64,000 bases of DNA from Pedobacter sp. SYP-B3415 (GCF_004138205.1 NZ_RXNQ01000032.1:1-64000), one strand, 5' to 3'; shown: positions 26,236 through 34,534, counted from the first letter of the stretch. The notes: generated by a model from the sequence alone, not told the origin. Numbers and translations are program-made.

Positions 26236-27351
26236 TTACTGTATAAGCGCATAACTTGTACTTCGCCCGCCTGCATCTTCCCTGATCAGAATGCCCCGGT
26301 TTATCAGGTCCTGAATATCCCTGCCAGCAGTATCCTGCGAGCATTTTGTTATTTTGGCCCATTTGGATGATGTTAGTTTCCCTTCAAAATGTCCGGTGAG
26401 CCGGTTCAGCATAAGTCTTTGCCTTTCATTGATACCCAGTGCAGCGGCTGATTCGAACAATTTTGCTTTTCTTATAACCGACCCGAGCAATTCCTCTGTT
26501 GCCGCAATTGCCCGTTCAAGACATTCCAGGAACCAGATCAGCCAGTTTGTAATATCTAAAGAGCCCTTTTGTTTCTCTTCAAGCATATCGTAATACCTGT
26601 TTCTTTCCAGTCTGATCTGGGCAGACATGCTGTAAAAGCGATCGGCACTTTCGTCGGCACGTGCAAGCAGGAGGTCTGTCAGTGCCCTCGCGATCCGGCC
26701 ATTGCCGTCATCGAAAGGGTGAATGGTGACAAACCATAAATGCGCAATGCCCGCCTTGATAACCGGATCCGGTTCATCTGAAGTGTTGAACCAGTCAATG
26801 AAGGCAGCCATTTCCGCGTCCAGCAACTCAGAATCAGGTGCCTGATAATGGACACGCTCCTTGCCCATTGCGCCTGAAACAACTTGCATAGGGTCATCTT
26901 TGGTGTTATCCCGCCAGGCTCCTACAACTATTTTATGCATCCCGCTGCGTGCAGAGGGAAATAAGCAGGAATGCCATCCATATAAACGCTCGGCCGACAA
27001 AGGTTCCGTATATCCGCGTGTTGCGTCTAACATCATCTCTACCACACCGTCTACATGCCGGTCAGAGGGAACAAGTCCGCCAATGTCCAGTCCAAGCCTC
27101 CGCGCAATCGAAGAACGCACTTGTGACGCATTCAGAATTTCTCCCTCAATTTCGCTTGATTTCACTACATCCTGAGTAAGAGTCTGCAGGCTGGCTTCGG
27201 CTATCAGATTAAATCCGAGCTTATGCATTTTACCCAGTATTTTTCCCTGTTTGAATCGCGTCGAGGCCAAGGCTTTATATACTGTCCTTTCATCCCATTT
27301 AAATGCCGGCCAATCTGGAAGCTGATGAATATATATTGGTATTCTCCGCAT
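26236..27351 (-). CDS. Fic family protein with N-terminal DUF4172 and C-terminal winged helix
   Basis: Fic proteins usually transfer AMP to hydroxyl groups of target proteins. This 371-residue protein has a DUF4172-like N-terminus (IHQLPDWPAFKWD), an inhibitory-helix motif SxxxEG (Ser65, Glu69, Gly70 in SSEIEG), the active-site motif HPFDDGNGRIAR (His211) and a C-terminal winged-helix region (about 300-371: LTSSKWAKITKCSQDTAGRDI). So the catalytic site is intact and probably self-inhibited through the N-terminal helix, and the protein may bind DNA. The start codon lies inside the first unit of a repeat array (27340-27514), so the first codons encode MRRI from the repeat itself. Self-regulation is the simplest reading. 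Confidence 0.9.
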   Translation of the reverse strand: MRRIPIYIHQLPDWPAFKWDERTVYKALASTRFKQGKILGKMHKLGFNLIAEASLQTLTQDVVKSSEIEGEILNASQVRSSIARRLGLDIGGLVPSDRHVDGVVEMMLDATRGYTEPLSAERLYGWHSCLFPSARSGMHKIVVGAWRDNTKDDPMQVVSGAMGKERVHYQAPDSELLDAEMAAFIDWFNTSDEPDPVIKAGIAHLWFVTIHPFDDGNGRIARALTDLLLARADESADRFYSMSAQIRLERNRYYDMLEEKQKGSLDITNWLIWFLECLERAIAATEELLGSVIRKAKLFESAAALGINERQRLMLNRLTGHFEGKLTSSKWAKITKCSQDTAGRDIQDLINRGILIREDAGGRSTSYALIQ

Positions 27352-27514
27352 ATCTTGCGGTGAATATAGCTGTTATTCTCCGCAAATTAAAGCGCATTTC
27401 TACGGTTTAATTAAAAAACCGCCCATCTGTAATTTTATTCTCCGCATCTTGTGCGGCGAATAGGCAGGGTAATCTCCGCATAAAATGCGGAGATTACCGG
27501 GTATAATCTCCGCG
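27340..27514. repeat. Five-unit palindromic repeat array in the fic promoter
   Basis: The unit is TATTCTCCGCA, five bases, then TGCGGNGAATA. Copies start at 27340 (dyad overlapping the fic ATG), 27374 (left half clear, right half decayed), 27436 (full dyad), 27470 (full perfect dyad, TAATCTCCGCA / TGCGGAGATTA) and 27504 (left half). Starts are 34 bp apart within the groups 27340-27374 and 27436-27470-27504, with a 62-bp step between groups. The three full dyads all have five-base spacers. This looks like a multi-site operator or iteron-type binding array. The rest of the 27352-27548 gap holds only an A/T-rich stretch and a hairpin. Confidence 0.8.
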
Positions 27515-27540
27515 TGGCAGTTGCGAAAAAGAAACTGCCA
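27515..27540 (-). terminator. Hairpin after the PfkB kinase gene
   Basis: TGGCAGTT pairs with AACTGCCA across a ten-base loop, eight bases after the sugar-kinase stop. The minus-strand loop is T-rich but no T-run follows the stem, so termination efficiency is uncertain. Confidence 0.4.
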
Positions 27541-27548
27541 ACTAACGG

Positions 27549-28415
27549 CTATTCAAAAACAGCGCTCGAGTAATCAGGGTTTGCGCCTGCGCGCGATGCT
27601 ACAAATGCACCAACCTTACAAGCCCGGTCAAGTGTTGCTTCAAGGGGATAACCCTGCAGATAACTGGCAACAAATGTAGCAAGAAAGGCATCGCCGGCGC
27701 CGACTGTATCTGCAACCTCAACGCGGTAGCCCTGATGGGTGTATAACTTTTCTGCCGTCCACACCCAGGCACCTTTATCGCCGAGTGTAAGGCAAATGAT
27801 AGAAATATCAAATAAACGGGCAATTTCTTCAAGCAGCGCAACGTCCTCACTGCCTTTCAGTGAGAAGGCCGTGCGCAGATACGCAATCTCATGTTCATTG
27901 ATCTTAAGCAGGTCGGCCGCGGCCAGTAAATTTTTAAGCGTATATGGCTGGTAATGCGGCGCGCGCAGGTTGATATCAAACACTTTAAATGATGCCCTGC
28001 CGAGCAGTTCCTGAACAGTATGGCGGGTCTTTTCATTCCTGCAGGTAAGCGAACAATAGACCAGCGCATCAGCTTCGCTGACCGCGCTAAGTGCTTCGGG
28101 AACGGCTTCGATGGCATCCCAGGCTACTGGCTCAACAATGGTATAACTGGCATGACCGGCAGCATCCAGTTCCACTTCGACAGTGCTGGTAGGCAAGTGG
28201 TTTTGCTGAATCAGGTTGGCAGGGAACGACTGTGAAGCAAGGAAGTCGCTAAGTTCGCGGCCATCTGTGTCCCTGCCTACCGCGCTGATAAACCGGCTGT
28301 CTATTCCCTGCTTGTGCAGGTTAAGTGCCACATTCATACTCGACCCGCCCGGCTTCCTGCCAGAGGGGAGCAGATCCCATAGAATCTCGCCAATAGATAC
28401 GACCCGTTTTTGCAT
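27549..28415 (-). CDS. PfkB family carbohydrate kinase (fructokinase-like)
   Basis: A 288-residue ribokinase-fold sugar kinase. Signatures are SIGEILWDLLPSGRKPGGSSMNVALNL at the N-terminus, GRDTDG, and the catalytic and anion-hole motif DTVGAGDAFLATF near residue 240. The N-terminal wording is closest to bacterial fructokinases, which make fructose 6-phosphate, but other sugars are possible. No sugar-transport genes are adjacent. It is divergent from the NTF2-like gene and upstream of fic on the same strand. Confidence 0.85.
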   Translation of the reverse strand: MQKRVVSIGEILWDLLPSGRKPGGSSMNVALNLHKQGIDSRFISAVGRDTDGRELSDFLASQSFPANLIQQNHLPTSTVEVELDAAGHASYTIVEPVAWDAIEAVPEALSAVSEADALVYCSLTCRNEKTRHTVQELLGRASFKVFDINLRAPHYQPYTLKNLLAAADLLKINEHEIAYLRTAFSLKGSEDVALLEEIARLFDISIICLTLGDKGAWVWTAEKLYTHQGYRVEVADTVGAGDAFLATFVASYLQGYPLEATLDRACKVGAFVASRAGANPDYSSAVFE

Positions 28416-28488
28416 AACATAAAAGTACTGGGTTGATTCCGGCTATGCAAGACTTTCCGGCCATGTAAAAATTGATTACCTTAAGCCC

Positions 28489-28932
28489 ATGACAAATAGA
28501 ATGGTACTTAAATTTTTCCTCGCGCTTTGCGGCTGTTTTTGCAGCCTGGTATCGTCGGCACAGACTTCTGCAGACCGGCGCGAGATACTCACGCTTCTTG
28601 AGACGCAGAGAAAATCGTGGAACGCGGGAGATCTGGAAACATTTATGCAAACTTATCAGAAGAGTGACAGCCTGCTGTTTGTCGGAAAAAGCGGCCCAAC
28701 GTATGGCTGGCAGCAAACGCTTGATAATTACCGCAAGGGATATCCGGATAAAGCTGCTATGGGAACGCTGACATTTGATATCAGAAAGGTCGAATTCCTG
28801 GCGCGAGACATCGCCTTTGTGCTTGGCGGCTGGCATCTTAAGCGTGCCAGCGATGAACCGCAGGGGTTTTTTACTTTACTCATGCGCAAGACACCCCGGG
28901 GCTGGAAGATCATTTCAGATCACAGCTCCTGA
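28489..28932 (+). CDS. Secreted NTF2-like (DUF4440/SnoaL-type) protein
   Basis: A 147-residue protein with a signal peptide (FFLALCGCFCSLVSSAQ) and a cone-shaped NTF2-like fold: helix EILTLLETQRKSWNAGDLETFMQTY, then GWQQTLDNYRKGYPD and four strands ending GFFTLLMRKTPRGWKIISDHSS. This family covers ketosteroid-isomerase-like enzymes and simple binding proteins; the WKIISDHSS ending is typical of DUF4440 members. No substrate can be named. It is convergent with the cupin gene, 35 bases away. Confidence 0.8.
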   Translation: MTNRMVLKFFLALCGCFCSLVSSAQTSADRREILTLLETQRKSWNAGDLETFMQTYQKSDSLLFVGKSGPTYGWQQTLDNYRKGYPDKAAMGTLTFDIRKVEFLARDIAFVLGGWHLKRASDEPQGFFTLLMRKTPRGWKIISDHSS

Positions 28933-28967
28933 CCGGATTGTTGTAATTACGAATAGGTCGATGCGGT

Positions 28968-29849
28968 TTAGCGGGGCCGGCCTGCTTTTAAGGCCTTTTC
29001 AGCACGTTTTATTGCGATCTTCTCACGCCAGGCTCCATAGCGGCCTTTAAAAGCCATTTTCAGCACACTGTCCAGTCCGCCTTTTAATGCCAGGCTTAAT
29101 ACGCTTTCGGCTTTCCGTTTCCAGGAAGCATCCCATGCCCGTAAGGTAAGCGAGAACGAGCCATCGAGATATTTCATCCAGTGCCACATGCCTGTAGGCA
29201 TGAATAATGTGTCTCCATGTTCGAGCACCACTTCATAACCTTCTACGCCTTCCAGCGCGGGGAATTTGCTGGTATCTGGCTTGGCAACATCGAAATCTTC
29301 CAGTGCATAGGTGGTATTCGGGAGTTTGTAAAGCCGCTCCTTCCATTTGTTGTCAAACAGGATAACATGTTTGCGACCGCAAAAATGCGTATGAAACAGA
29401 TGCGGCAGATCGATATCGTAATGCAAAAACGTAACAGATTCAGAGCCGCCAAAGAACATAGCAGGCATGCTTTCCAGAAAACCACCCATAAGTGAACGCG
29501 GCAGCTTGATGTCTTTCAACAGTTCCGGCCGGTGTTTAAACAGGTTGAAAAAGAAGATACGAAGCTCGGTCGGCTCCCGCCGGATCAGATCGAGGTAGTC
29601 TCTGAATTTCATTTCCGAAGCCGATTGGTTGATTGGCTTTGCGGGGTCTGCTTTTGAGTTGTCGTAAAGGGGAACGGTCAGCTCGCCCGCCAGATCTTTC
29701 AAAAAGTCGGTATTCCACTTATCGCGTGCAGCCCATGTTTTGGTAAGCCCCTTAATAACAAGTGGTTTGCGCGGCAGAAGATACTTTCTTCTGAAATCGT
29801 CTGCGCTGATCTGTTCGACCACATCAACGGCAGCTAGTTTGAAACCCAT
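28968..29849 (-). CDS. Cupin/JmjC-like (cupin_8) protein, copy 1
   Basis: A 293-residue protein of the cupin_8/JmjC-like group, whose members are often Fe(II)- and 2-oxoglutarate-dependent hydroxylases. The double-stranded beta-helix has the metal triad His143-x-Asp145 (LHYDIDLPH) and His223 (MPTGMWHWMKY); Lys160 (GRKHVILFD) is a good 2-oxoglutarate contact. The family start DDFRRKYLLPRKPLVIKG is present, and the C-terminus is basic and helical. It aligns end to end without gaps with the second copy at 30794-31675. It follows the DUF3050 gene by 94 bases. Its substrate is unknown. Confidence 0.85.
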   Translation of the reverse strand: MGFKLAAVDVVEQISADDFRRKYLLPRKPLVIKGLTKTWAARDKWNTDFLKDLAGELTVPLYDNSKADPAKPINQSASEMKFRDYLDLIRREPTELRIFFFNLFKHRPELLKDIKLPRSLMGGFLESMPAMFFGGSESVTFLHYDIDLPHLFHTHFCGRKHVILFDNKWKERLYKLPNTTYALEDFDVAKPDTSKFPALEGVEGYEVVLEHGDTLFMPTGMWHWMKYLDGSFSLTLRAWDASWKRKAESVLSLALKGGLDSVLKMAFKGRYGAWREKIAIKRAEKALKAGRPR

Positions 29850-29943
29850 GGAGTTTTGAAGAGAAGGATATGATCCAGCGAAATTTCTAAATATTTGTTC
29901 TCTTCAGACAAAGATGGGTATTTACGCGGGATAACCGGTCTAT

Positions 29944-30741
29944 TTATAAAGATTGTGTGGGTTTCGCCTGTCGGCCTTTAATTTCTTCGAGTGCAGCATC
30001 CCAGAGCAGTTTACGCATTTCAAGTGCGCGTGCTGCTGCTGCGGTTGCTTCTTCCCAATTACGGGCATCCCCATGGCAAAGTTTTTCGGTCATTGAAAGA
30101 GCCAGGTGACTGTGTTCATCGCCATCAACTTCAATATGGCGCTGCAGGTAATAGTGCAATTTGGAGATGGAGCCGTTGCCAGCACTGTTCAGATCGCGCA
30201 CCATGGCGATAAACATGCCGGGAATCAGGTCTTCCCTGCCAAAAGTAAATGCCGCAGCAGTTTCATGGATTTTTGGCTGTGCGGTGAGCTGAAAGGTAAA
30301 TTCCATAAACCGCCGCGCCGCCGCCGGAACGCCTGCAGCCAGGCATGCTTCTGCAAGCGATTCGCCCTGCTGCAGTCTGCGCAGAAAATCAAGCACGGGA
30401 GCAGTATCCGCACCACATTGTTCCATAGCATCGAGATACATCTCAAAGTGGCTCTTTATCTCGCCAAGCTCATTGATATCGGCTTCTTCTCCGGCAACAA
30501 TCTGGTTGATGAGCTGGCGGGTTTGCGGATCGCCTACAGGAAACCAGGGTATTGAAACCCCCGTTAGCCGGATCTGCAGTGCCTTCAGGAGTGACATAAA
30601 ATCCCAAACTGCGTAAACATGGAACTGCATAAAAATGCGCAGGTCTTCGACTCCTGATACCGACCTGTATAACAGGTGGTCATTTATGCTTTGCCTTAGT
30701 GGCGCAATTTGTTCCTGTATTTTGCTGATATTCTGATGCAT
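29944..30741 (-). CDS. DUF3050 heme-oxygenase-like-fold protein
   Basis: A 265-residue, almost entirely helical protein of the DUF3050 family, related in fold to heme oxygenase and to the heme-oxygenase-like diiron oxidases. Conserved polar residues include His41 (MQFHVYAVWDF), Glu85, Glu86 and His98 (AGEEADIN...KSHFEMYLDAM), and a dense cluster His202, Asp206, Asp208, Glu209, His210, His212 (RHIEVDGDEHSH). That spacing could hold one or two metal ions, but this is inference. It sits between the two cupin_8 paralogues on the same strand, suggesting a shared oxidative pathway. A terminator-like hairpin lies just before its start. Confidence 0.8.
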   Translation of the reverse strand: MHQNISKIQEQIAPLRQSINDHLLYRSVSGVEDLRIFMQFHVYAVWDFMSLLKALQIRLTGVSIPWFPVGDPQTRQLINQIVAGEEADINELGEIKSHFEMYLDAMEQCGADTAPVLDFLRRLQQGESLAEACLAAGVPAAARRFMEFTFQLTAQPKIHETAAAFTFGREDLIPGMFIAMVRDLNSAGNGSISKLHYYLQRHIEVDGDEHSHLALSMTEKLCHGDARNWEEATAAAARALEMRKLLWDAALEEIKGRQAKPTQSL

Positions 30742-30746
30742 ATATA

Positions 30747-30773
30747 AATAAAAAGCCGGCGGAATGGCCGGCT
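30747..30773 (-). terminator. Terminator between cupin copy 2 and DUF3050
   Basis: AGCCGGC and GCCGGCT form a perfect 7-bp GC-rich stem with a six-base loop. On the minus strand it runs into TTTTTAT. It ends only about six bases before the DUF3050 start, so readthrough or attenuation probably sets expression of the downstream genes. Confidence 0.7.
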
Positions 30774-30793
30774 GCTGATATTAGAACGTTTTT

Positions 30794-31675
30794 TTACCGG
30801 GGTAAGTGTCTTTCAAGCGCTTTATTTGCTCTTTTTATGGCCAGCTGTTCTTTCCAGCTCATGTATTTCTCGCGGAAATTACCTTTCATAAAATCATCAA
30901 ATTTACGCTGAATGGTCAGGTTGTAAAGGCTTTTTGCTTTGACTGCCCAGCTCTTGTCCCAGGCACGAAGGCTGATCGAGAAAGATCCGTCCAGGTACTT
31001 CATCCAGTGCCAGTATCCGGTAGGCATAAACAACGTATCGCCATGTTCTAAAAAGCCTTCCAGGCCCTGCACACCCTGCAGGGCCGGGAATTTTTCAAAG
31101 TCAGGCCGCTCTACATCGTAATCTTCGAGCGCATAGGTAGCAAAGGGAATCTGATAAAGCCGCTCTTTCCACTTGTAATCGAACAGAATAATGTGTTTTC
31201 TGCCGTTAAAATGGGTATGGAAGATATGAGCCAGATCAATGTCGTAGTGAAGGAAAGTAACTGAACCCCGGCCCCCGAAAAACATATTCGGATAACTGTC
31301 AAGAAAACCGCCCATCAGTTCCTTCGGTGCGCGGTAATCTTTCAGCAGGTCAGGTGCAAATTTGATCGGGTCAAACAGGAAAATACGCAGATCAGTCGGG
31401 GTTTCTTTTATCAGGTCAATATAGTCGCCAAATTTCATCTCCGCAGCCGATGCATTGATTGGCTTTGAAGGGTCAGCCTTTGAGCTGTCGTACAGCGGAA
31501 CCGTGGTGTCGCCGACCACCTCTTTCATGTAGTCCATTGTCCACTTTTCATAAGCCGGCCAGTTTTTAGCCATTTTTTTGATGATAAGTGGCTTTCTGGG
31601 ATTGAGGTATCTCTGCTCAAACTCAGATCTGGAAATACTGTCAACAATGTCGATTGGAGATAAATCGAATTTCAT
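30794..31675 (-). CDS. Cupin/JmjC-like (cupin_8) protein, copy 2
   Basis: A 293-residue paralogue of the gene at 28968-29849, same length and same positions for the triad His143, Asp145 and His223, with Lys160 also kept. Regions around the active site (FLHYDIDL, FHTHF, HGDTLFMPTG, YWHWMKYLDGSFS) are nearly identical between copies, while the N- and C-terminal thirds differ more, as expected for diverged substrate contacts. It is the first gene of the trio and has the best promoter candidate (31702-31709). Confidence 0.85.
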   Translation of the reverse strand: MKFDLSPIDIVDSISRSEFEQRYLNPRKPLIIKKMAKNWPAYEKWTMDYMKEVVGDTTVPLYDSSKADPSKPINASAAEMKFGDYIDLIKETPTDLRIFLFDPIKFAPDLLKDYRAPKELMGGFLDSYPNMFFGGRGSVTFLHYDIDLAHIFHTHFNGRKHIILFDYKWKERLYQIPFATYALEDYDVERPDFEKFPALQGVQGLEGFLEHGDTLFMPTGYWHWMKYLDGSFSISLRAWDKSWAVKAKSLYNLTIQRKFDDFMKGNFREKYMSWKEQLAIKRANKALERHLPR

Positions 31676-31701
31676 CGCATTAAATTTATATAAACTTACT
31701 G

Positions 31702-31709
31702 CAAAATTA
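31702..31709 (-). promoter_or_regulatory. Candidate -7 box for the cupin-DUF3050 genes
   Basis: CAAAATTA reads TAATTTTG on the minus strand, an exact match to TAnnTTTG, 27 bases before the cupin start. No good TTG is seen at the expected -33 distance. Confidence 0.4.
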
Positions 31710-31815
31710 ATCTAAAATAGGGCGTGGTCAGCACCGCTGTCAAAATTCTGAAAAACAACTGACAATTATACTCTTAAAGTCAGTTTGTATCAGTACTTCC
31801 CTTAACCGGAAAAAC

Positions 31816-31845
31816 GAAAGCAGCACCCGGCTGGATACTGCTTTC
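31816..31845 (-). terminator. Hairpin after the fasciclin gene
   Basis: GAAAGCAG pairs with CTGCTTTC across a 14-base loop, about 30 bases after the fasciclin stop. The minus strand continues with TTTTTCC after a few bases. Confidence 0.6.
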
Positions 31846-31873
31846 TGTTCAATATATGATGTGTAAAATGTGG

Positions 31874-32431
31874 CTAGTTTGGCATCAGGACCGTGTCAAT
31901 GACGTGGATTACGCCATTTTTCTGAAACACATCAGCAATGCTTACAGTAGCGGTTCCGCCTTTTTCGTCTTTGATCATCAGGTTTTTACCTTCCATCCAT
32001 GCCCAGAGTTTTCCGCCCTGAACTGTAGTCAGTTCCGCTTTTCCGCCGCCGGCTTTGATAGCTTTCGCGATCTCCTTGCTTCCCATTTTTCCGGCCACAA
32101 CATGGTAGGTCAGAACTTTGGTCAGCATATCTTTCATTTCAGGCTTAAGCAGGCTGGTTACGGTTCCGGCCGGAAGTTTGTCAAAAGCGGCATTTGTCGG
32201 AGCAAAAACTGTAAAGGGACCGGCACCTTTCAGCACATCTACCAGTCCGGCTGCCTTAACAGCTGCAACCAGCGTTGTATGGTCTTTCGAGTTTACAGCA
32301 TTCTCTACAATATCTTTTGTTGGATACATGGCGGCCCCGCCTACCATTTTGGTTTTTTGTGCCTGAACATTGGTTGCAAACGCGATCGCTACGATAGCTA
32401 TTGCAGACATAAAGAATTTTTTCATTTTCAT
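31874..32431 (-). CDS. Secreted fasciclin (FAS1) domain protein
   Basis: A 185-residue exported protein: signal peptide (KFFMSAIAIVAIAFATNVQA) and one FAS1 domain with both signature segments, GPFTVFAPTNAAFDKLP (H1) and GVIHVIDTVLMP (H2), plus the YH motif in VLTYHVVAGK. FAS1 domains mediate adhesion in cell-surface proteins. It stands alone with its own terminator. The 183-base upstream gap has an imperfect palindrome around aagctttaagctt but no clear promoter. Confidence 0.92.
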   Translation of the reverse strand: MKMKKFFMSAIAIVAIAFATNVQAQKTKMVGGAAMYPTKDIVENAVNSKDHTTLVAAVKAAGLVDVLKGAGPFTVFAPTNAAFDKLPAGTVTSLLKPEMKDMLTKVLTYHVVAGKMGSKEIAKAIKAGGGKAELTTVQGGKLWAWMEGKNLMIKDEKGGTATVSIADVFQKNGVIHVIDTVLMPN

Positions 32432-32614
32432 GATCTGTTTTGAGGAGCAGGAAGCAGCGTTAAGGTTACTGATCAGGGTAAGCTTTAAGCTTAAGCGCTT
32501 TTCATTGCTTAATTTGTTTTTTAACTGACCAGATTTACGGAGCCAGGTACTTCTGCGGATTTTGAAAATGAAAAAAAATCAATTCTTATTTATGATAAAT
32601 TGTTATTCAGCCCA

Positions 32615-33397
32615 TTAATTTTCTCTGTTTCTCAGTTTTTTTGAAAGATAGCCGGGAAAGAGCCTTTTTAACCAAACGGCAATCGTTTCCCTGCCGCCAA
32701 TGTAAACTTCCTCTTTACCCGCAGCGATAGCCTTTATGATTTCGGCGGCACAGGCTGAAGCCGACATACCATTTGCCTGATTCTCATCCATGGTTCCCTG
32801 CACTTCTCCGCTGGCAGTCAGCGCATTAAGCGAGATATTGGTTTTGATATAGCCGGGGCAGATTATAGTAACCCTGATGTTATCTTTGAAAACCTCTGAC
32901 CGGAGTGCATCGAAATACCCATGAAGAGCATGTTTCGATGCGGCGTATGCCGAGCGGTTTTTTGTAGCGAGTTTCCCGGCTATACTGCTGATGCACACGA
33001 GCTGACCTGATCCGGCGCTAATCATGGCAGGCAGGACGGCTTTGCTCAAGGCTACCGTACCCCAGAAGTTTACATTCATGATACGCTGCTCGGTTTCATT
33101 ACCTGTTTGCAGCGCCAGTCCACGCTGACTGATACCACCCGAATTGATCAGCACGTCAATCCGGCCATAGATATTCAAAGCATTTGCTGCCTTGGAGGCA
33201 AGGGCATCAGTATCTTCAAGATCAAGCGGCAGGACGTGTACATGCGCCTGTGTGCGGCATTGCTGTTTTACCCTGAAAAGCTCATCGCGGTTTCTGGCGG
33301 ATAGAATAAGTCTCGCGCCAGCTTCTGCATAGGCATAAGCCAGGGCTTCTCCGATCCCTGATGATGCACCGGTTATCCAGATAATTTTGTCTTTCAT
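32615..33397 (-). CDS. Short-chain dehydrogenase/reductase
   Basis: A 260-residue classical SDR. The cofactor loop is TGASSGIGEALAYAYA, with a following Ser-Ala-Arg-Asn-Arg that suggests NADP(H). The structural NSGG motif replaces the more common NNAG, and the catalytic Ser-Tyr-Lys set is in CISSIAGK and YAASKHAL. It resembles DhrS7/YqjQ-like SDRs. The substrate is unknown. It begins three bases after the hemW stop, so the two are cotranscribed. Confidence 0.88.
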   Translation of the reverse strand: MKDKIIWITGASSGIGEALAYAYAEAGARLILSARNRDELFRVKQQCRTQAHVHVLPLDLEDTDALASKAANALNIYGRIDVLINSGGISQRGLALQTGNETEQRIMNVNFWGTVALSKAVLPAMISAGSGQLVCISSIAGKLATKNRSAYAASKHALHGYFDALRSEVFKDNIRVTIICPGYIKTNISLNALTASGEVQGTMDENQANGMSASACAAEIIKAIAAGKEEVYIGGRETIAVWLKRLFPGYLSKKLRNREN

Positions 33398-33400
33398 CTT

Positions 33401-34534
33401 TTAATCTTCGTCAACTTTGAATAATTCAGATGCGATATGATCTGCGAACATCTTGCCATCGGTAGTCAGCTTTAATCGGCGATTATCCTCAATAAGCCAA
33501 CCCTTACCTGCAAAGTCTTTTAATGCACGTTCAAGATGACTTTTGTACAGGTAGCCAAAATCAGTATCAACCTTATCGAGGTCCAGCCCCCACATGGTGC
33601 GCAGACTTGTCATTACGTACTCGTTGTAGCGATCGTTCTGCGTCAGCATCTCCTGCTGTTCCGGCAATTTTCCGCCGACCAGGTCGCGCATATACAAAGC
33701 GTTGTTCGCCACATTCATGTAGCGGATATAACCGTCGAAGCCATGAGCAGACGGGCCGATACCCAGGTAGGGGATACCCCGCCAGTAATTTGTGTTGTGA
33801 ACGGCGTATGCGCCGGGCCTGGCAAAGTTCGAAATCTCATAATGTTCAAAGCCTGCCTGCCCGAGTGTGGTCATGAGCGCAGCAAATTGCCTTGCGCTTT
33901 GTGTGTCTGTTGGCGCAGGCTCCTTTCTTTTTTCAATTGCAGCCCACAGAGCCGTACGTGGTTCTACAGTGAGTGAATAGGAAGAAAGATGGGGAACCTG
34001 CAGATCGATTGCAGTTTTAAGATTTCGCTGCCACTTCTCATCGCTTAACAGCGGATAGCCATAAATCAGGTCGATGCTGAGGTTTTCGAAGCCTGCATCC
34101 TGACTGCGCTTTATGCTGTCAGTTGCCTCTGCCGCGTGGTGGGCGCGGTTCATCCAGCGCAAGTCCTCGTCAAAAAATGATTGCACGCCTATGCTGAACC
34201 GGTTAACGGGCAGTGTACGCAACATTTTGATCGTCGCAGCATCCAGGTCATCAGGATTTGCTTCAAGTGTAATTTCAGCTTCGGCAGCGACGGAGAAGTG
34301 CTGTTCGATCGTTCCGAAAAGTTTTCCAAGTGCCGCTGGCGGCAGGATTGATGGCGTGCCGCCACCAAAATAAATGCTTCCTGCCTGACCTTGTACGCGG
34401 TTTGCTTTCAGCGCAATTTCAAGACAAATGGCATCTACCATCTCATCAAGATACTTAAGAGACGTGGAAAAATGGAAGTCACAATAGTGACAGGCTTTCT
34501 TACAAAAAGGTATATGTATGTAAATTCCGAACAC
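33401..34534 (-). CDS. hemW: Radical SAM family heme chaperone HemW
   Basis: HemW binds heme and is thought to deliver it to respiratory proteins; it resembles coproporphyrinogen III dehydrogenase HemN. The radical-SAM cluster motif is CKKACHYC close to the N-terminus, followed by SIYFGGGTPS, ITLEANPDD, SIGVQSF and DLIYGYP, all in family order, and the C-terminal HemN domain. A GTG at 34534 gives VFGIYIHIPFC, the usual family start, at 377 residues. An in-frame ATG at 34621 would add 29 residues rich in Cys and Ser that do not look like the family, so GTG is preferred without proof. Confidence 0.87.
   Translation of the reverse strand: MFGIYIHIPFCKKACHYCDFHFSTSLKYLDEMVDAICLEIALKANRVQGQAGSIYFGGGTPSILPPAALGKLFGTIEQHFSVAAEAEITLEANPDDLDAATIKMLRTLPVNRFSIGVQSFFDEDLRWMNRAHHAAEATDSIKRSQDAGFENLSIDLIYGYPLLSDEKWQRNLKTAIDLQVPHLSSYSLTVEPRTALWAAIEKRKEPAPTDTQSARQFAALMTTLGQAGFEHYEISNFARPGAYAVHNTNYWRGIPYLGIGPSAHGFDGYIRYMNVANNALYMRDLVGGKLPEQQEMLTQNDRYNEYVMTSLRTMWGLDLDKVDTDFGYLYKSHLERALKDFAGKGWLIEDNRRLKLTTDGKMFADHIASELFKVDED

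Noticed and set aside
27340-27514. CRISPR array
   Set aside because: The period is regular, but the units are imperfect dyads with only about 7-12 bases between them, two units are half sites, one step is 62 bp, and no cas gene is near. A regulator-binding array fits better.
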